Shown one piece after another: positions 26,284 through 36,122 of a DNA stretch of 64,000 bases. Below the pieces are notes generated by a model that searched no databases, was not told where the DNA came from, and worked only from the letters and a program-made list of their open reading frames with translations. Each line of letters starts with the position of its first letter. Position 1 is the first letter of the stretch. A program made the position numbers and the translations under genes. Where the stretch lies: NCBI RefSeq assembly GCF_050389805.1, contig NZ_CP130945.1, positions 2,914,001-2,978,000 of the forward strand, written 5' to 3'. The DNA is from Bacillus_BD sp050389805. GTDB taxonomy: Bacteria > Bacillota > Bacilli > Bacillales > Cytobacillaceae.

Positions 26284-26663
26284 TTTTCACCCTCCTCGTT
26301 ATGAACTTCATCGAATAGTTGGATTAGCTCCTTTTTACTCAAATTTAACCGTTTTGCTTCTAAAACAAGTTCTGTTACAAGGCCCCGTAATGTCTGATTT
26401 TTACGTTTGTTTACGATTCGTTCCCGTGCTCCTATAGTTACAAACATACCAAGACCTCTCTTTTTATAAAGGATCTGGTCATCAACTAGGATATTAATTC
26501 CTTTTGCAGCTGTTGCCGGATTAATCGTAAACATATCTGCTAATTGATATTGAGAATATACTTTTTGATCCTCGATTAAGTGACCATTCAGAATTTCGGA
26601 TTCAATCCATTCGGCAATTTGCATGTAAATGGGCTTCGTACTTTCAGGGTTTAGAATGGTCAT
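26280..26663 (-). CDS. GntR-family regulator, YtrA subfamily
   Basis: 127 residues from ATG 26663. An N-terminal winged helix (PIYMQIAEWIESEILNG through YSQYQLADMFTINPATAAKG) is followed by a short dimerisation tail, the layout of the YtrA subfamily that controls ABC transporter operons. The ribosome site AGGGGG is close to the ATG. An upstream in-frame ATG at 26735 would place the start before the promoter. It is probably autoregulated through the palindrome at 26680-26703. Confidence 0.85.
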   Translation of the reverse strand: MTILNPESTKPIYMQIAEWIESEILNGHLIEDQKVYSQYQLADMFTINPATAAKGINILVDDQILYKKRGLGMFVTIGARERIVNKRKNQTLRGLVTELVLEAKRLNLSKKELIQLFDEVHNEEGEK

Positions 26664-26679
26664 CGCCCCCTTCACAAGT

Positions 26680-26735
26680 AGTGCATTACTGATGTAATGT
26701 ACTATAAGTATAAAATGCATATAGAAAGTTTTCAA
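26680..26735 (-). promoter_or_regulatory. Promoter and GntR operator of the ABC operon
   Basis: On the minus strand TTGAAA (26735-26730) and TATACT (26712-26707) are spaced exactly 17 bp. Just downstream lies an imperfect palindrome, AGTGCATTAC-TGAT-GTAATGTACT (26680-26703), that covers the predicted start, so bound YtrA-type repressor would block transcription. Confidence 0.75.
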
Positions 26736-26780
26736 TAGGTTTTAACTAATTAAAGAAGTACTGAAGATATGAATTATAAA

Positions 26781-26813
26781 AAAAGGGCTTCACCACGGAG
26801 ATGAAGACCTTTT
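26781..26813 (-). terminator. Terminator of the DUF1801 gene
   Basis: A 12-bp stem (26781-26792 with 26802-26813) with a long U-run on the minus strand, 8 bp after the DUF1801 stop. Confidence 0.75.
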
Positions 26814-26820
26814 GTTAAAA

Positions 26821-27246
26821 TTATTCATGATCAGGATATGTTTCTTTTAAAAAAGAAACAGCAGCTTGAATTAATTTTTTCAGAACCTCGATATCAATAT
26901 CATCTACTTTGTTTATATATACACAAGCTTTACCAGTAGTATGTTTGCCAAAATTCTTTAACAAATCCTCTCTTTGTGTATCTCCCGGCGCAAAATATAA
27001 ACTGTGTTTCGCTTTGCGAGGCGAGAATCCTACTAAAGGAGCATCTCCTTCATGACCACTATCATACTTATAATGATAAGAGCCAAATCCAATAATACTT
27101 GTCCCCCACATTTTCGCGGGATAACCTGTTGTATCCGTAAAGATATCGAGTAGTTTATAAGCATCTTCACGTTTTTTGGGATGGTCCACGCTCTCAATAA
27201 ATTCAATCACACTACGGTCGTTTTCCTTTGTTTTCAATTCGTACAT
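26821..27246 (-). CDS. DUF1801 domain protein
   Basis: 141 residues from ATG 27246 (in-frame alternatives at 27255 and 27264). The DUF1801/YdhG-type core runs from KKREDAYKLLDIF to the end, including KMWGTSIIGFGSYHYKY and the KACVYINKVDDID stretch. Small soluble protein of unknown biochemical role. Flanked by its own terminator and a membrane protein gene. Confidence 0.78.
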   Translation of the reverse strand: MYELKTKENDRSVIEFIESVDHPKKREDAYKLLDIFTDTTGYPAKMWGTSIIGFGSYHYKYDSGHEGDAPLVGFSPRKAKHSLYFAPGDTQREDLLKNFGKHTTGKACVYINKVDDIDIEVLKKLIQAAVSFLKETYPDHE

Positions 27247-27320
27247 ATTCTCCATCCTTTTCACAATCTTATCGACTTATTTTAGCATGATTGCTGTAGT
27301 TTGATGAAACTCGTACACAT

Positions 27321-27794
27321 TTATTTAATTGAATCAACAGTCATTGCTTTTATAAACCATTGATGATAAATTCTCGAGATATAATTACTAATCCAAAGAG
27401 TAATAAAACTCCAGTACCAGGTCCACCCATTTTTATAGCGAATAATATTTGTATATTTTTTTGCAAAAACCTCAAAAGCAGCAATAGGTGCAGTATGAAC
27501 AAAATAGTACAAAAACTTTACGAAATAACCCCTTTTTTCTGGATAATACAAATTGAATAACGTACAAATTGTTGGATAAATAAAATATTCAAAAGTAAAA
27601 CTAGATCTAAGAGTACGCCTAAAAAAAACACGGGAAGGGTATTCTAAAAATTTCCTTTCAACCGCTAGTAAACCAAATAAGAAAGTAATTAATTGCTTAA
27701 ATAAAAAGATAATATTTTCTTCTCGAAATCGTTTTCGTGGAACAAAGTTAAACAATAATAAAACAAATATTCCTATTGCAGTCCATTCAATCAT
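27321..27794 (-). CDS. CBO0543-type membrane protein
   Basis: 157 residues with four to five hydrophobic segments and many aromatic residues. The central and C-terminal PIAAFEVFAKKYTNIIRYKNGWTW region has the look of the CBO0543 family seen in spore formers. The ribosome site is weak, so translation may be low. Function is unknown. Confidence 0.65.
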   Translation of the reverse strand: MIEWTAIGIFVLLLFNFVPRKRFREENIIFLFKQLITFLFGLLAVERKFLEYPSRVFFRRTLRSSFTFEYFIYPTICTLFNLYYPEKRGYFVKFLYYFVHTAPIAAFEVFAKKYTNIIRYKNGWTWYWSFITLWISNYISRIYHQWFIKAMTVDSIK

Positions 27795-27890
27795 GTACCA
27801 AACTGATTTTTACTCAATACACTCCCGCCTTCTGCCTATTAGTCAAGATGAAAAACACATGGAGCGTATTTCTTTTCCATGTGTTTTCCT

Positions 27891-29252
27891 TTAAGCTAAT
27901 CTTAACCAACTATAACTTTTCTTCTTTTTACCTTGTTTTTTCCACCTACGCCGCATGAAAAGTAATACAATCGCGATAATCGCAATAAAAAGCAGACTGA
28001 TAAAGAAGCCAGGTCGACTTGCTCCATGGAATAAGGTTCCACTAACGGCTGCCAAAATTAAAATAATCCCAATCCATTGTTTTACTCTTCCCCATCCTGT
28101 TAATTGGATTAATTTAGGATAAGCAAACAACACAAACATCCAGTTATATAAAAGCATCAAGCTGGCTGCCGTTGTAATGTACTCATAGACACGGTCGGGC
28201 ATAAGCAAACCAAAAATAATACTTGAAATCAACCCTCCTATTGTTAATAGTAAGGCAAATGGTGCTACTTTTAGTTTCTCACCTTTCTTTGAAAAAAGCT
28301 TTGGTGCATCCCCATCTTCTGATAAAGTGACGAGAATATTCGTCACTGCAAATAAAGAAGCAGACATCGTTGAAAATCCTGCAATGATAATAGCACCATT
28401 GAATACATGTGGAAAGAAACCTAGTCCATACCGATCCATGGCTACAACAAACGGACTTTCATCTGGTGTAAATGCATGAATCGGAGCTAAAATAACAGCA
28501 AATCCAACTGCCAACAAATAAATCATTGTTAAAGTAATGAGCATAATGGTATTTGCTTTTTTGGCATCCTCTTTTTTACGAAGTCTTGGCGTCATCATCC
28601 CCATGATTTCAATTCCCCCAAAAGCATAAAAACCAAAAATTAAAGCGGACCAAAATCCGATCATACCATTTCTGAAGAATTCATCTGCTGCGTTTGGAAC
28701 GAAATAGGTACCCCCTCCCCCCTTCATTAACCCAGTTATTCCTAAAAGAGCTAAGATAATAAACATAAGGATGGCCGATATTTTAATGACGGCAAAAATA
28801 TTCTGTGCTTTTTCGAAACCGCCTGAACCTAATAGAACAACAATAATCCCTAAAGTCCCGTAGATAGAAGCAAAAATCCATAAGGGAGTATGTTGAAACC
28901 AAAATTTAGTAAAAAGAGATAAGGCAGTTAATTGGCTACCTATAATTAATATTTCAGAAGCCCAATACACCCAACCGCAGCCAAACCCAGCCCATCTTCC
29001 AAATGCTTTTTTGGAATAGTAACGGAATGAACCTTTTTGCGGATCCTTGGCAGCCATTTTTCCCAGTGCTTCCCCTACTATATAGGTACCAATAGCAGCA
29101 ACAATAAAGGCTAGAATGGCAGAAGGTCCAGTAAGTCGAATGGCTAATGCGGACGCTAGGAAAAATCCAGTTCCAATAATACAACCTACACCGACTAGAG
29201 ATAGCTGCCACCAAGCAATTTTGTTTTCCTTTGAGGCATTTTTTTCCTTCAT
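27891..29252 (-). CDS. APC-family amino acid permease
   Basis: 453 residues with about twelve membrane segments. The first holds GVGCIIGTGFFLASA, the substrate-binding loop of amino acid-polyamine-cation transporters, and conserved YYSKKAFG and GIEIMGMMTP segments follow. It imports or exchanges an amino acid; the substrate cannot be told. The C-terminus is a lysine-rich cytosolic tail. Single-gene unit. Confidence 0.9.
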   Translation of the reverse strand: MKEKNASKENKIAWWQLSLVGVGCIIGTGFFLASALAIRLTGPSAILAFIVAAIGTYIVGEALGKMAAKDPQKGSFRYYSKKAFGRWAGFGCGWVYWASEILIIGSQLTALSLFTKFWFQHTPLWIFASIYGTLGIIVVLLGSGGFEKAQNIFAVIKISAILMFIILALLGITGLMKGGGGTYFVPNAADEFFRNGMIGFWSALIFGFYAFGGIEIMGMMTPRLRKKEDAKKANTIMLITLTMIYLLAVGFAVILAPIHAFTPDESPFVVAMDRYGLGFFPHVFNGAIIIAGFSTMSASLFAVTNILVTLSEDGDAPKLFSKKGEKLKVAPFALLLTIGGLISSIIFGLLMPDRVYEYITTAASLMLLYNWMFVLFAYPKLIQLTGWGRVKQWIGIILILAAVSGTLFHGASRPGFFISLLFIAIIAIVLLFMRRRWKKQGKKKKSYSWLRLA

Positions 29253-29518
29253 TCTTCATCTATACCCCCTTCAATATCTTCATTATTTTGAGAGGGAATA
29301 GATTTTTCTATGTATGAGAAAGTTGACTCTTTTTGGAAAATCCTTTCATATAACTTAACTTTACGAGCATTCTAATATTAAAGGCTGTTTCTATTATGAG
29401 GTGTCGGTCCCTATGCTAACAACCCAAAATACTCGGCGGTTTAATGTATATAACTCGGTATTAAATCTTAATATAATTCATTTACGTAATCCTTGGGTAA
29501 CGGCATGTTGTTTACACT

Positions 29519-29558
29519 AAAAAGGAATAGAATTGCATTCAGCAATTTATTCCTTTTT
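29519..29558 (-). terminator. Terminator of the small protein gene at 29562
   Basis: An 11-bp stem (29519-29529 with 29548-29558) beside the small gene, with T-runs on both ends. Confidence 0.75.
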
Positions 29559-29561
29559 AAA

Positions 29562-29747
29562 TTATAAATTTTCATTTTGTTGCTTTATTTCATCACCGGT
29601 TATGAAGATATTCGCTTCTTCTAATTCTTTGTGTCCATCAACCGAATGCCCAACGATACTTTCCTTATTTGGATATCTTGTACCATTTTCAATCGTGATT
29701 TGTTCTTTATTTGATGCGGTTGTAAGGAACTTTTTTTCATCAGCCAT
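29562..29747 (-). CDS. Small hydrophilic protein (61 aa)
   Basis: A 61-residue acidic protein behind an AAGGAG site spaced 9 bases from the ATG. No membrane segment and no cysteine. The composition (many Glu, Lys, Asn) resembles small spore or stress proteins of Bacillus, but no family is recognised. It has its own terminator. Confidence 0.6.
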   Translation of the reverse strand: MADEKKFLTTASNKEQITIENGTRYPNKESIVGHSVDGHKELEEANIFITGDEIKQQNENL

Positions 29748-29819
29748 TATAACAACTCCTTTTACCTTTTATAAAAGTTTTTGTCATTATTTTTCAACTT
29801 ATTACAGATAAAAAGTGCC

Positions 29820-29849
29820 AGTTACCTTCCATTTTTATGGAGGGTAACT
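29820..29849 (-). terminator. Terminator of the DUF2325 gene
   Basis: A 13-bp stem (29820-29832 with 29837-29849) with one wobble pair and a loop of four. A U-run follows after about 7 bases on the minus strand. The GTGCCAGTTACC edge recalls the hairpin family at 14788. Confidence 0.7.
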
Positions 29850-29861
29850 CGCATTTCAAAT

Positions 29862-31859
29862 TTATTTCTTTTCTTTTTTATTCAACAATTCTCTTTTAAT
29901 CTCTTTCAAAATGGTTGGGATATTGGTAAAGGTAGAATAAAAGATCGGTTTTTGTTTTAAAATCGCAAATTCTTTTGCTTCCCACATAGCATGATGCGAT
30001 ATATATCGAATTAAGACAATAAGAATATCAGCTTCATTTAAGTAATGATAAAAGTCTGGATCTAAATGACGGGCTTCATGTGTCCATAATGTAAAACTTT
30101 CCTCAGCCCTAGTTTGTTTTGAACGATAACCCCCAATAATAAATATCTTCTTTCCGCTTAATAAATCCACTTCCGCATGATCGTCATGATGTTGGGGTGA
30201 TTCCTCAGTTAAAATGATTGTTTCTTTTTTCTTACGTGTATCATCCTCTACTTTTGAAGACAAATGTGTGATTTCTGCTTTTAGTTCTTCAATTAATCCT
30301 TTTAATTGTTGAATCTTTATAATATCGGTTGGGTTCCTTTCAGTTGTGTGAGTATAGGAAGTCTGTTCTAAATTCATAATTTGTAGATTTGCTTCCCCCA
30401 ATTTTTGGGTTAAGCGACCATTTTGTTGTTGTACAAGTTGAAGAACCTGTTTCTGTGTTTCTATTTTCTTTTTTAATGCACGTAGGTTGTTTTCGCTGCT
30501 TTCATATAGCAAATTTATTCTTTTTTGATGGATTCTTTTTAACTTTTCTGGAATCGGTAAATATTTAAAAATAAAGTCAGCCCTGTTCTCCCCAATGATT
30601 TCCCTTTCTTTTTTAACATCCCAACCAAAAATCGTTATATTTAAGTAATAATCAATTAATTGCTCATTTACGATTCTCCAAAAAGTGCTTTTTTGAGTGT
30701 CATTTAATTTATTTACATGAGAGATAAGCTCTTCTTTTGTTGCTAGGAGGGGTAAATCAGGCAGAAATTGTGGTAATACATATTCAAGTTCAACCTTTGT
30801 TAATTCATTAATAAAAGTCTCCCATCGTTGTGAAGCAATATAACAGAAAGCATTCCAAAAAGCTTCTCTATGTTCGTAAAAATAATCTTTATGCTCGATA
30901 GCTTCTAAAATCATTTTCTTATGTGATTCTTGATTATTGGAATTTCCAAGTAAATCTAATTCTTCTAAAGCACGCTCAGCGAAGATCTTATCATTCATTT
31001 TGTTCTTGATTACGATTTTTTCTATACTCACCATATTATGACAGTGTTCACAAATAAATTGATCCCCTCGAACTGTTATTAATAGTTCTAGTTGATGTTT
31101 ATTAAGATGAGAATGGTTTATTTTAATATTGGTTTTTATTGGTTGAAAGACATTTTGTTGACAATAATCGCAAAAACCTTTGGCACAGACATTTAGTAGG
31201 TAGTCCTCATATTTTTCAGTTGAAACAGGGTTTGGTACTGGAATGGTAGTTAAATACATATTCTGAGATCCGCCTTGATCTGTGTGAAGCAGCTTAATTT
31301 TTTCGATATTACTTATAATTTGAGTTTTATAATGATTTAGTTGTTCTTGAATTGTATTTTCATCGTCCAGGTTAGTTGCAAAGTGAAAATTGGTTTCAAT
31401 TATTCCTTCATACTCCTCACCATTTAACTGAAAAGTAGTCAAGATGGATAAAGAGTTAGGAGCGACTTCACAGTGAACAGGATAATAAGTTGAAATTTCA
31501 TTTTCTATTCTGTTCGCTAATGTATGAACGATTTGATGGAAATGTTGGTCCAACTCTTCCTTAGCTTGTCTTTCAATTGAGTGAACATGTTGCCCTAACC
31601 AAATAATAGCCATGTGGTTAGTTAACGTCATTCCGTATAAATCAGAATTTCCTCTTTTCGATATCCACTGATCATTATAGAAAGCCTCAATTTTATCAAG
31701 TATAAATTGACCTCTTTGCTGGTATGGAAACAACAGGATCGCCCTTAATTGTTGCTTATGATGATTGAAATGGACTTCCACTTTCGTAAAAAAATGATGT
31801 TGAAAATCGAAATAATGAACAATGGTTTCTAAATGTGGTTTTACATTGTTTAACTGCAC
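29862..31859 (-). CDS. Large zinc-ribbon, coiled-coil, DUF2325 protein of unknown function
   Basis: 665 residues starting at GTG 31859, with GGGGAG 7 bases ahead. The first 200 residues have no recognised domain. CxxC pairs at C230-C233 and C270-C273 form a probable zinc ribbon. A helical region follows, then a coiled coil (about 450-560) and a C-terminal domain (about 575-660) with KKIFIIGG and SHHAMWEAKEFA, the pattern of DUF2325. DUF2325 usually occurs as a small stand-alone protein with a Rossmann-like fold; here it is the tail of a much larger protein. No neighbour gives a clue, and it has its own terminator. Possibilities include nucleic-acid binding or a sensor. I do not assign a role. 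Confidence 0.7.
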   Translation of the reverse strand: MQLNNVKPHLETIVHYFDFQHHFFTKVEVHFNHHKQQLRAILLFPYQQRGQFILDKIEAFYNDQWISKRGNSDLYGMTLTNHMAIIWLGQHVHSIERQAKEELDQHFHQIVHTLANRIENEISTYYPVHCEVAPNSLSILTTFQLNGEEYEGIIETNFHFATNLDDENTIQEQLNHYKTQIISNIEKIKLLHTDQGGSQNMYLTTIPVPNPVSTEKYEDYLLNVCAKGFCDYCQQNVFQPIKTNIKINHSHLNKHQLELLITVRGDQFICEHCHNMVSIEKIVIKNKMNDKIFAERALEELDLLGNSNNQESHKKMILEAIEHKDYFYEHREAFWNAFCYIASQRWETFINELTKVELEYVLPQFLPDLPLLATKEELISHVNKLNDTQKSTFWRIVNEQLIDYYLNITIFGWDVKKEREIIGENRADFIFKYLPIPEKLKRIHQKRINLLYESSENNLRALKKKIETQKQVLQLVQQQNGRLTQKLGEANLQIMNLEQTSYTHTTERNPTDIIKIQQLKGLIEELKAEITHLSSKVEDDTRKKKETIILTEESPQHHDDHAEVDLLSGKKIFIIGGYRSKQTRAEESFTLWTHEARHLDPDFYHYLNEADILIVLIRYISHHAMWEAKEFAILKQKPIFYSTFTNIPTILKEIKRELLNKKEKK

Positions 31860-32001
31860 TATTTTTCTCCCCTTTGAGGGTTTCCTTACATGTTATTTTA
31901 CAATATGCTTTGCATCATACATATTTATTAGCAATTATTGTAACACGTATAGTTTGATGTGAACATCAGCATAATACCCATAAAGGAGTTGATATTATTA
32001 C

Positions 32002-32457
32002 ATGAGACATATACGAAATCTTCTTGTCAAATTTATTGCTACATTCGCTGTGTTGTTCATTATTTTAGGCATGTTCTATGACATGTCATTTGGGAATGTT
32101 TTGGCTATATCGTTAGTGTTAACTTTAGCTGCTTATTTAATTGGAGATATGCTGATTTTACCAAGAACAAATAATACGATGGCAACGCTTGCTGATTTTG
32201 GACTTGCCTTCTTAGTGATTTGGTTAATGGGTGAAAATATAACTTATGGAGATAGCTTATTAATGCCAGCTTTAATTGCCGCTGCAGCCATAGCCTTATT
32301 TGAAGCTTTCTTTCATAAGTCAGTTGCCAATCAAATCAATAATGAAAATAATGAAAACCAGCAACAGTCAAGAAACCTACGTTATCAAACAGAAGCATCA
32401 AAAGAGTTAACACCGAGAAAGAATGACATGGATAACAAAAATAAAAATAATCAATAA
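32002..32457 (+). CDS. YndM-family membrane protein (DUF2512)
   Basis: 151 residues with four membrane segments in the first 110 and a hydrophilic Asn/Gln-rich tail. The LAAYLIGDMLILPRTNN segment and the TLADFGLAF helix are DUF2512 hallmarks. Function is unknown; relatives are common in spore formers. GGAG lies 13 bases before the ATG, a little far. Confidence 0.8.
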   Translation: MRHIRNLLVKFIATFAVLFIILGMFYDMSFGNVLAISLVLTLAAYLIGDMLILPRTNNTMATLADFGLAFLVIWLMGENITYGDSLLMPALIAAAAIALFEAFFHKSVANQINNENNENQQQSRNLRYQTEASKELTPRKNDMDNKNKNNQ

Positions 32458-32466
32458 TGTCCCCTT

Positions 32467-32496
32467 AGAGAGCATCTGACTTTTCAGATGCTCTCT
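32467..32496. terminator. Hairpin after the YndM-like gene
   Basis: A perfect 13-bp stem (32467-32479 with 32484-32496). It lacks a clear U-run, so it may slow or protect the RNA end rather than act as a classic terminator. Confidence 0.5.
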
Positions 32497-32516
32497 ATTC
32501 GTAAATCCTAAAAAAG

Positions 32517-32546
32517 AAGCTAGTTACTATAACGAGCAACTAGCTT
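32517..32546 (-). terminator. Terminator of msrAB
   Basis: A 9-bp stem (32517-32525 with 32538-32546) with a C-then-T run on the minus strand, ending 8 bp from the stop of msrAB. Confidence 0.75.
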
Positions 32547-32553
32547 TTCTTAC

Positions 32554-33510
32554 TTATTGGAATAACGTTAGATATTGTTCGTAACCTTCTTCTTTTAACT
32601 TCTCTTTCGGAACGAAGCGGATCGCTGCTGAATTGATACAGTACCTAGCACCAGTTGGAGCAGGTCCATCGTCAAATACATGTCCCAAATGTGAATCTGC
32701 TGTTTTGGAGCGGACTTCAATTCTTCTCATTCCATGAGACGTATCAAGCTTTTCCTCAATTTCACTCTGTCTTAGTGGTTTCGTAAAACTTGGCCAACCA
32801 CAACCTGCATCAAATTTATCCTTTGAACTAAACAATGGTTCACCTGAGATAATATCTACATAAATTCCATCTTCAGTATGATTCCAATATTCATTTTGAA
32901 AGGGCGGTTCGGTACCATTGTGACGAGTAACTTGATATTGAATTGGAGTTAATTCTTTTCTTAGTTCTTCTTCGCTTTTTTTGGTTTTCCAATGATCACG
33001 AATGAATTTTGCGCGACCGGAACCTTCTTTGTACCTATTGTAGTGAAACGACATTTTTTTATAATAATCTTGATGTTTTTCTTCGGCTTCATAAAAAGTC
33101 GCAGCAGGAATGATCTCAGTAACAATTGGTTTATTAAAACGCCCGCTTCCCGCTAGCTCTGCTTTTGATTGTTCTGCGAGAACTTTTTGCTGCTCGTTAT
33201 GATAAAAAATAGCTGTTCTGTAAGATAAACCCCTGTCATGAAATTGACCGCCCGCATCAGTTGGATCTATTTGCTGCCAAAAGAGCGTTAATAACTTTTC
33301 ATAAGGAAAAACATCCGGATCGAATGTAATTTGCACAGCTTCATAGTGTCCCGTTGTATCGGAACAAACTTCTTCGTAAGTAGGATTTTCTTTATGTCCT
33401 CCTGTATACCCTGAAACTACCTTGATAATTCCTGGTTGCTCATCAAAAGGTTCCACCATGCACCAGAAACACCCACCTGCAAAGGTTGCTAATTCATATT
33501 GATTTAACAT
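32554..33510 (-). CDS. msrAB: Fused methionine sulfoxide reductase A/B
   Basis: 318 residues from ATG 33510, which has AAAGGGG 7 bases ahead; a longer frame to 33549 has no site. The N-terminal MsrA domain carries GGCFWC, and the C-terminal MsrB domain carries GCGWPSF and the catalytic RYCINSAAIRF. The two zinc CxxC pairs of classical MsrB are absent, so this is the zinc-free type. Together they reduce S- and R-methionine sulfoxide and protect the cell against oxidation. Confidence 0.94.
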   Translation of the reverse strand: MLNQYELATFAGGCFWCMVEPFDEQPGIIKVVSGYTGGHKENPTYEEVCSDTTGHYEAVQITFDPDVFPYEKLLTLFWQQIDPTDAGGQFHDRGLSYRTAIFYHNEQQKVLAEQSKAELAGSGRFNKPIVTEIIPAATFYEAEEKHQDYYKKMSFHYNRYKEGSGRAKFIRDHWKTKKSEEELRKELTPIQYQVTRHNGTEPPFQNEYWNHTEDGIYVDIISGEPLFSSKDKFDAGCGWPSFTKPLRQSEIEEKLDTSHGMRRIEVRSKTADSHLGHVFDDGPAPTGARYCINSAAIRFVPKEKLKEEGYEQYLTLFQ

Positions 33511-33676
33511 ATAATACACCCCTTTATTATCATATCTTAAAATATACACGAAATCCGATAACGCTTCATTTAATTTGCCCTTATTTTAGTAATTCACACA
33601 TGTGAAACTTCTGAATCTCACCTGTTTCTCAATTACTTGTTATTTGCTAAAATAAAAGAAACGGAAGGAGTTTAAA

Positions 33677-34033
33677 ATGTATTTATTTGTTGAGGAAAAA
33701 ATAAAAAAGGCTGTAGATAACGGAGAATTCAATGATCTTCCCGGTATGGGAAAGCCTTTAGATTACAAAGATGAATTACCCGGTCTTTCCCCAGAATTAA
33801 AACTAAGCTTTAAAGTGTTAAAAAATGCCGGTTACGTCACAGAAAAAGAGAAAGCCAATCACGAAGATATCACGCTGCAAGACTTATTAACTTATGCAAC
33901 AGAAGGTGAAAATAAAGGAATGTATCAAAAAAGACTTCAGTTTGAGGAATTAGCACAGGAAAAAAAGTGGCATCGTAACTCGAAGTTTAGACAATATGTT
34001 GACCAAATATACCGCAAAATATTTCAATCATGA
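33677..34033 (+). CDS. DUF1992 (DnaJ-C28-like) protein
   Basis: 118 residues beginning with the family pattern VEEKIKKAVDNGEFNDLPGMGKPLDYKD. It is soluble and basic, and its role is unknown; the animal relative is a DnaJ homologue C28, but no J domain is present. GGAAGGAG precedes the ATG. A terminator follows directly. Confidence 0.85.
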   Translation: MYLFVEEKIKKAVDNGEFNDLPGMGKPLDYKDELPGLSPELKLSFKVLKNAGYVTEKEKANHEDITLQDLLTYATEGENKGMYQKRLQFEELAQEKKWHRNSKFRQYVDQIYRKIFQS

Positions 34034-34066
34034 TCCCCTTTAAAACGAAGAATGTATTAAAGGGGA
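34034..34066 (+). terminator. Terminator of the DUF1992 gene
   Basis: A 9-bp stem (34034-34042 with 34058-34066) followed by a T-run on the plus strand. Confidence 0.75.
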
Positions 34067-34071
34067 ATTTT

Positions 34072-35234
34072 TTACCTCTGTATAGGTATATGAAGCTGTG
34101 ACAAAATGCTATATCCTACAGCCAAAGTTAGACAAATGAATAGGACCCCTATGATAAAAAACAGCCTAATTGCTTTACTTTTCGCAGTAAAATAGCCGGT
34201 TTCCTCTTGGTATTTGTTGGTAAACGGATTGGTTAGCATTAACTTATTCTAGCCATTATTAAGCCAGAGATACAGCATTCCTAAAGTAGATACAATTATT
34301 ATCCCTTTTAACCAAAGTGGCGGGATTACGATTGTTGCCATAATTGTTACAGATATAATTTGAAAATAACCAGCTATATATGAGTGATCTCTTAGAAATG
34401 CCTTAATAAACAACTCGATAAAACCGTTAACGACAGTACGTTTTTTAAAGATTTGCTTCGAGTGTCGAAAGAGAAATGGCTTTGTACGAATAGAAACATG
34501 AATCTTTTCCAGTTCAGGAGAAAAAGTAAAAATGAGCCCGATATTTTTAGAAACACTTTTCTATTCTCTTTCTATCTCATAATCGATATTACCTTTTTTG
34601 GTTAGTACCTTTAATGAAATAAAAATTGAAAAATATCCAAATTAGAGCAGTATCATATAACAAAGCATGTTCATGAAGTAATAAGATGAATTGACTAATC
34701 CAATTCAAAAAGATAAATGACAGAATGTAAAGGATTACTCTACTTAATCTAGATTGAATTTTTCCAAAAAGGTATTTTAAGATCATAATCCCTGTTTTTA
34801 ATGCAATAAAATAAAAGCAGAATTACAATCCAATCTAATTTATAATGAACGAAAAGAAATGGTAACATAACCCCGAAAATGAAAATAACCGTAAAACCTT
34901 GAAAAAGTATACTATGAAAATAACCCCACTTTTTTAACCCCGCAAAAATAATTCCTTTTTTTATTAAAAATACTTTGTCCACTTCTTCGATAAATGTCCT
35001 AATATGCCCATTCCAAATAAAGACAGATAGTAAGTTGAAAAACTAGAAAAAGCGGGATATTTGCAATCCAGACCGGAATCTCATTCCACCAAGAAAGATA
35101 GTTGAATATAAATATCAGAATTGCTGGTAGAATGATGTACAGCATTACGATCCAATCAACAATTGTTTTGAAAATACTAATTTGATATTTCCAATTTTTA
35201 ATCATACGATGCCTAAAATGGTTGCACTATTCAT
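34072..35234 (-). pseudogene. Decayed EcsB-like ABC permease
   Basis: Minus-strand sequence from ATG 35234 (MNSATILGI) to a stop at 34072 reads as one ABC permease only if at least three frames are joined. Pieces include MIKNWKYQISIFKTIV (down from 35205), GYFHSILFQGFTVIF (to about 34750) and the DHSYIAGYFQ and NPFTNKYQEETGYFTAKS blocks near 34380-34140. An internal TAG is present near 34250. The order and the partner ATPase upstream match EcsA-EcsB of Bacillus. The many frameshifts mark a dead gene. Confidence 0.8.
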
Positions 35235-35936
35235 TGCCAGTACCCTCAGCTATTTTATGATAACAGTCATACAAAGAACCGAGTGGAAGCTGACATTGAT
35301 CCCTGATTTCGTCTAGCGTTCCCGCCACATGTAACCTTCCCTCGTGAATCATGATAAAACGAGCACATACTTTTTCGGCAGTGTCTAACACGTGGGTAGA
35401 CATTAAAATTCCAGCTCCCTTTGCACGTTCCTTCTCGATTGATTCTAGAAATAACTTCATTGCATTTGGATCTAAGCCCATAAAAGGCTCGTCTATTACA
35501 TATACAGCAGAATTTGTAATCATTGCTAAAATGAGCATAGCTTTCTGCTGCATCCCTTTTGATAAAGTAGTTGGGTATGAATGAGCATGTTCAGTTAATT
35601 TATAGGTAGATAATAACTGTTTTGCATGTTTTTGAAATTCTTGTTGCGGTAATTCCTCGACTGCTGCAACGAAGTCTAGATGTTCCCATAGTGTTAAGCG
35701 GTGTAAAAAATCGGTCGTTCCGCGATGTATGAATATCGATTATCTTCAAAGTCTATGTTTCCATTCATATGATCAAGTAAACCTAAAATACATTAATTGG
35801 TTGTGCTTTTTCCGGCTCCATTGGGTCCAATTAATCCAATTAATTCTCCTTTTCCTACTGAAAATTGAATGTTATCGATTACTGATAAATCTTTTTGATA
35901 TCCTGCAGATTCGATATCAACCTTTAAAAGACTCAT
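35227..35936 (-). pseudogene. Decayed EcsA-like ABC ATPase
   Basis: From the ATG at 35936 (AGGAGA ahead) the frame gives an EcsA-type start and Walker A GPNGAGKST, then a TAA at 35793-35795, and a frameshift in an A-run at 35705-35710. The remaining part shows LSKGM, VIDEPFMGLDP (Walker B) and STH. With the two lesions repaired it would be a normal ATPase of about 235 residues. Together with the permease remnant it is a lost EcsAB-like pair. Confidence 0.85.
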
Positions 35937-36122
35937 AAACTTCTCCTGTCTATATTGTTTTTATAATCTTTTCTACGAATCAGAAGCTTCTTAGTATCAA
36001 CTCTTCCAACTGTAGTTTTCCAATTTTTAGATATTTCAACAATTTCAACATAAAGAAGAAGGAATAATGGTGCTTCATCGCGAAATAGGTAAGAACAAGT
36101 GTTTTTGAAAGGTGGAAAAGAG

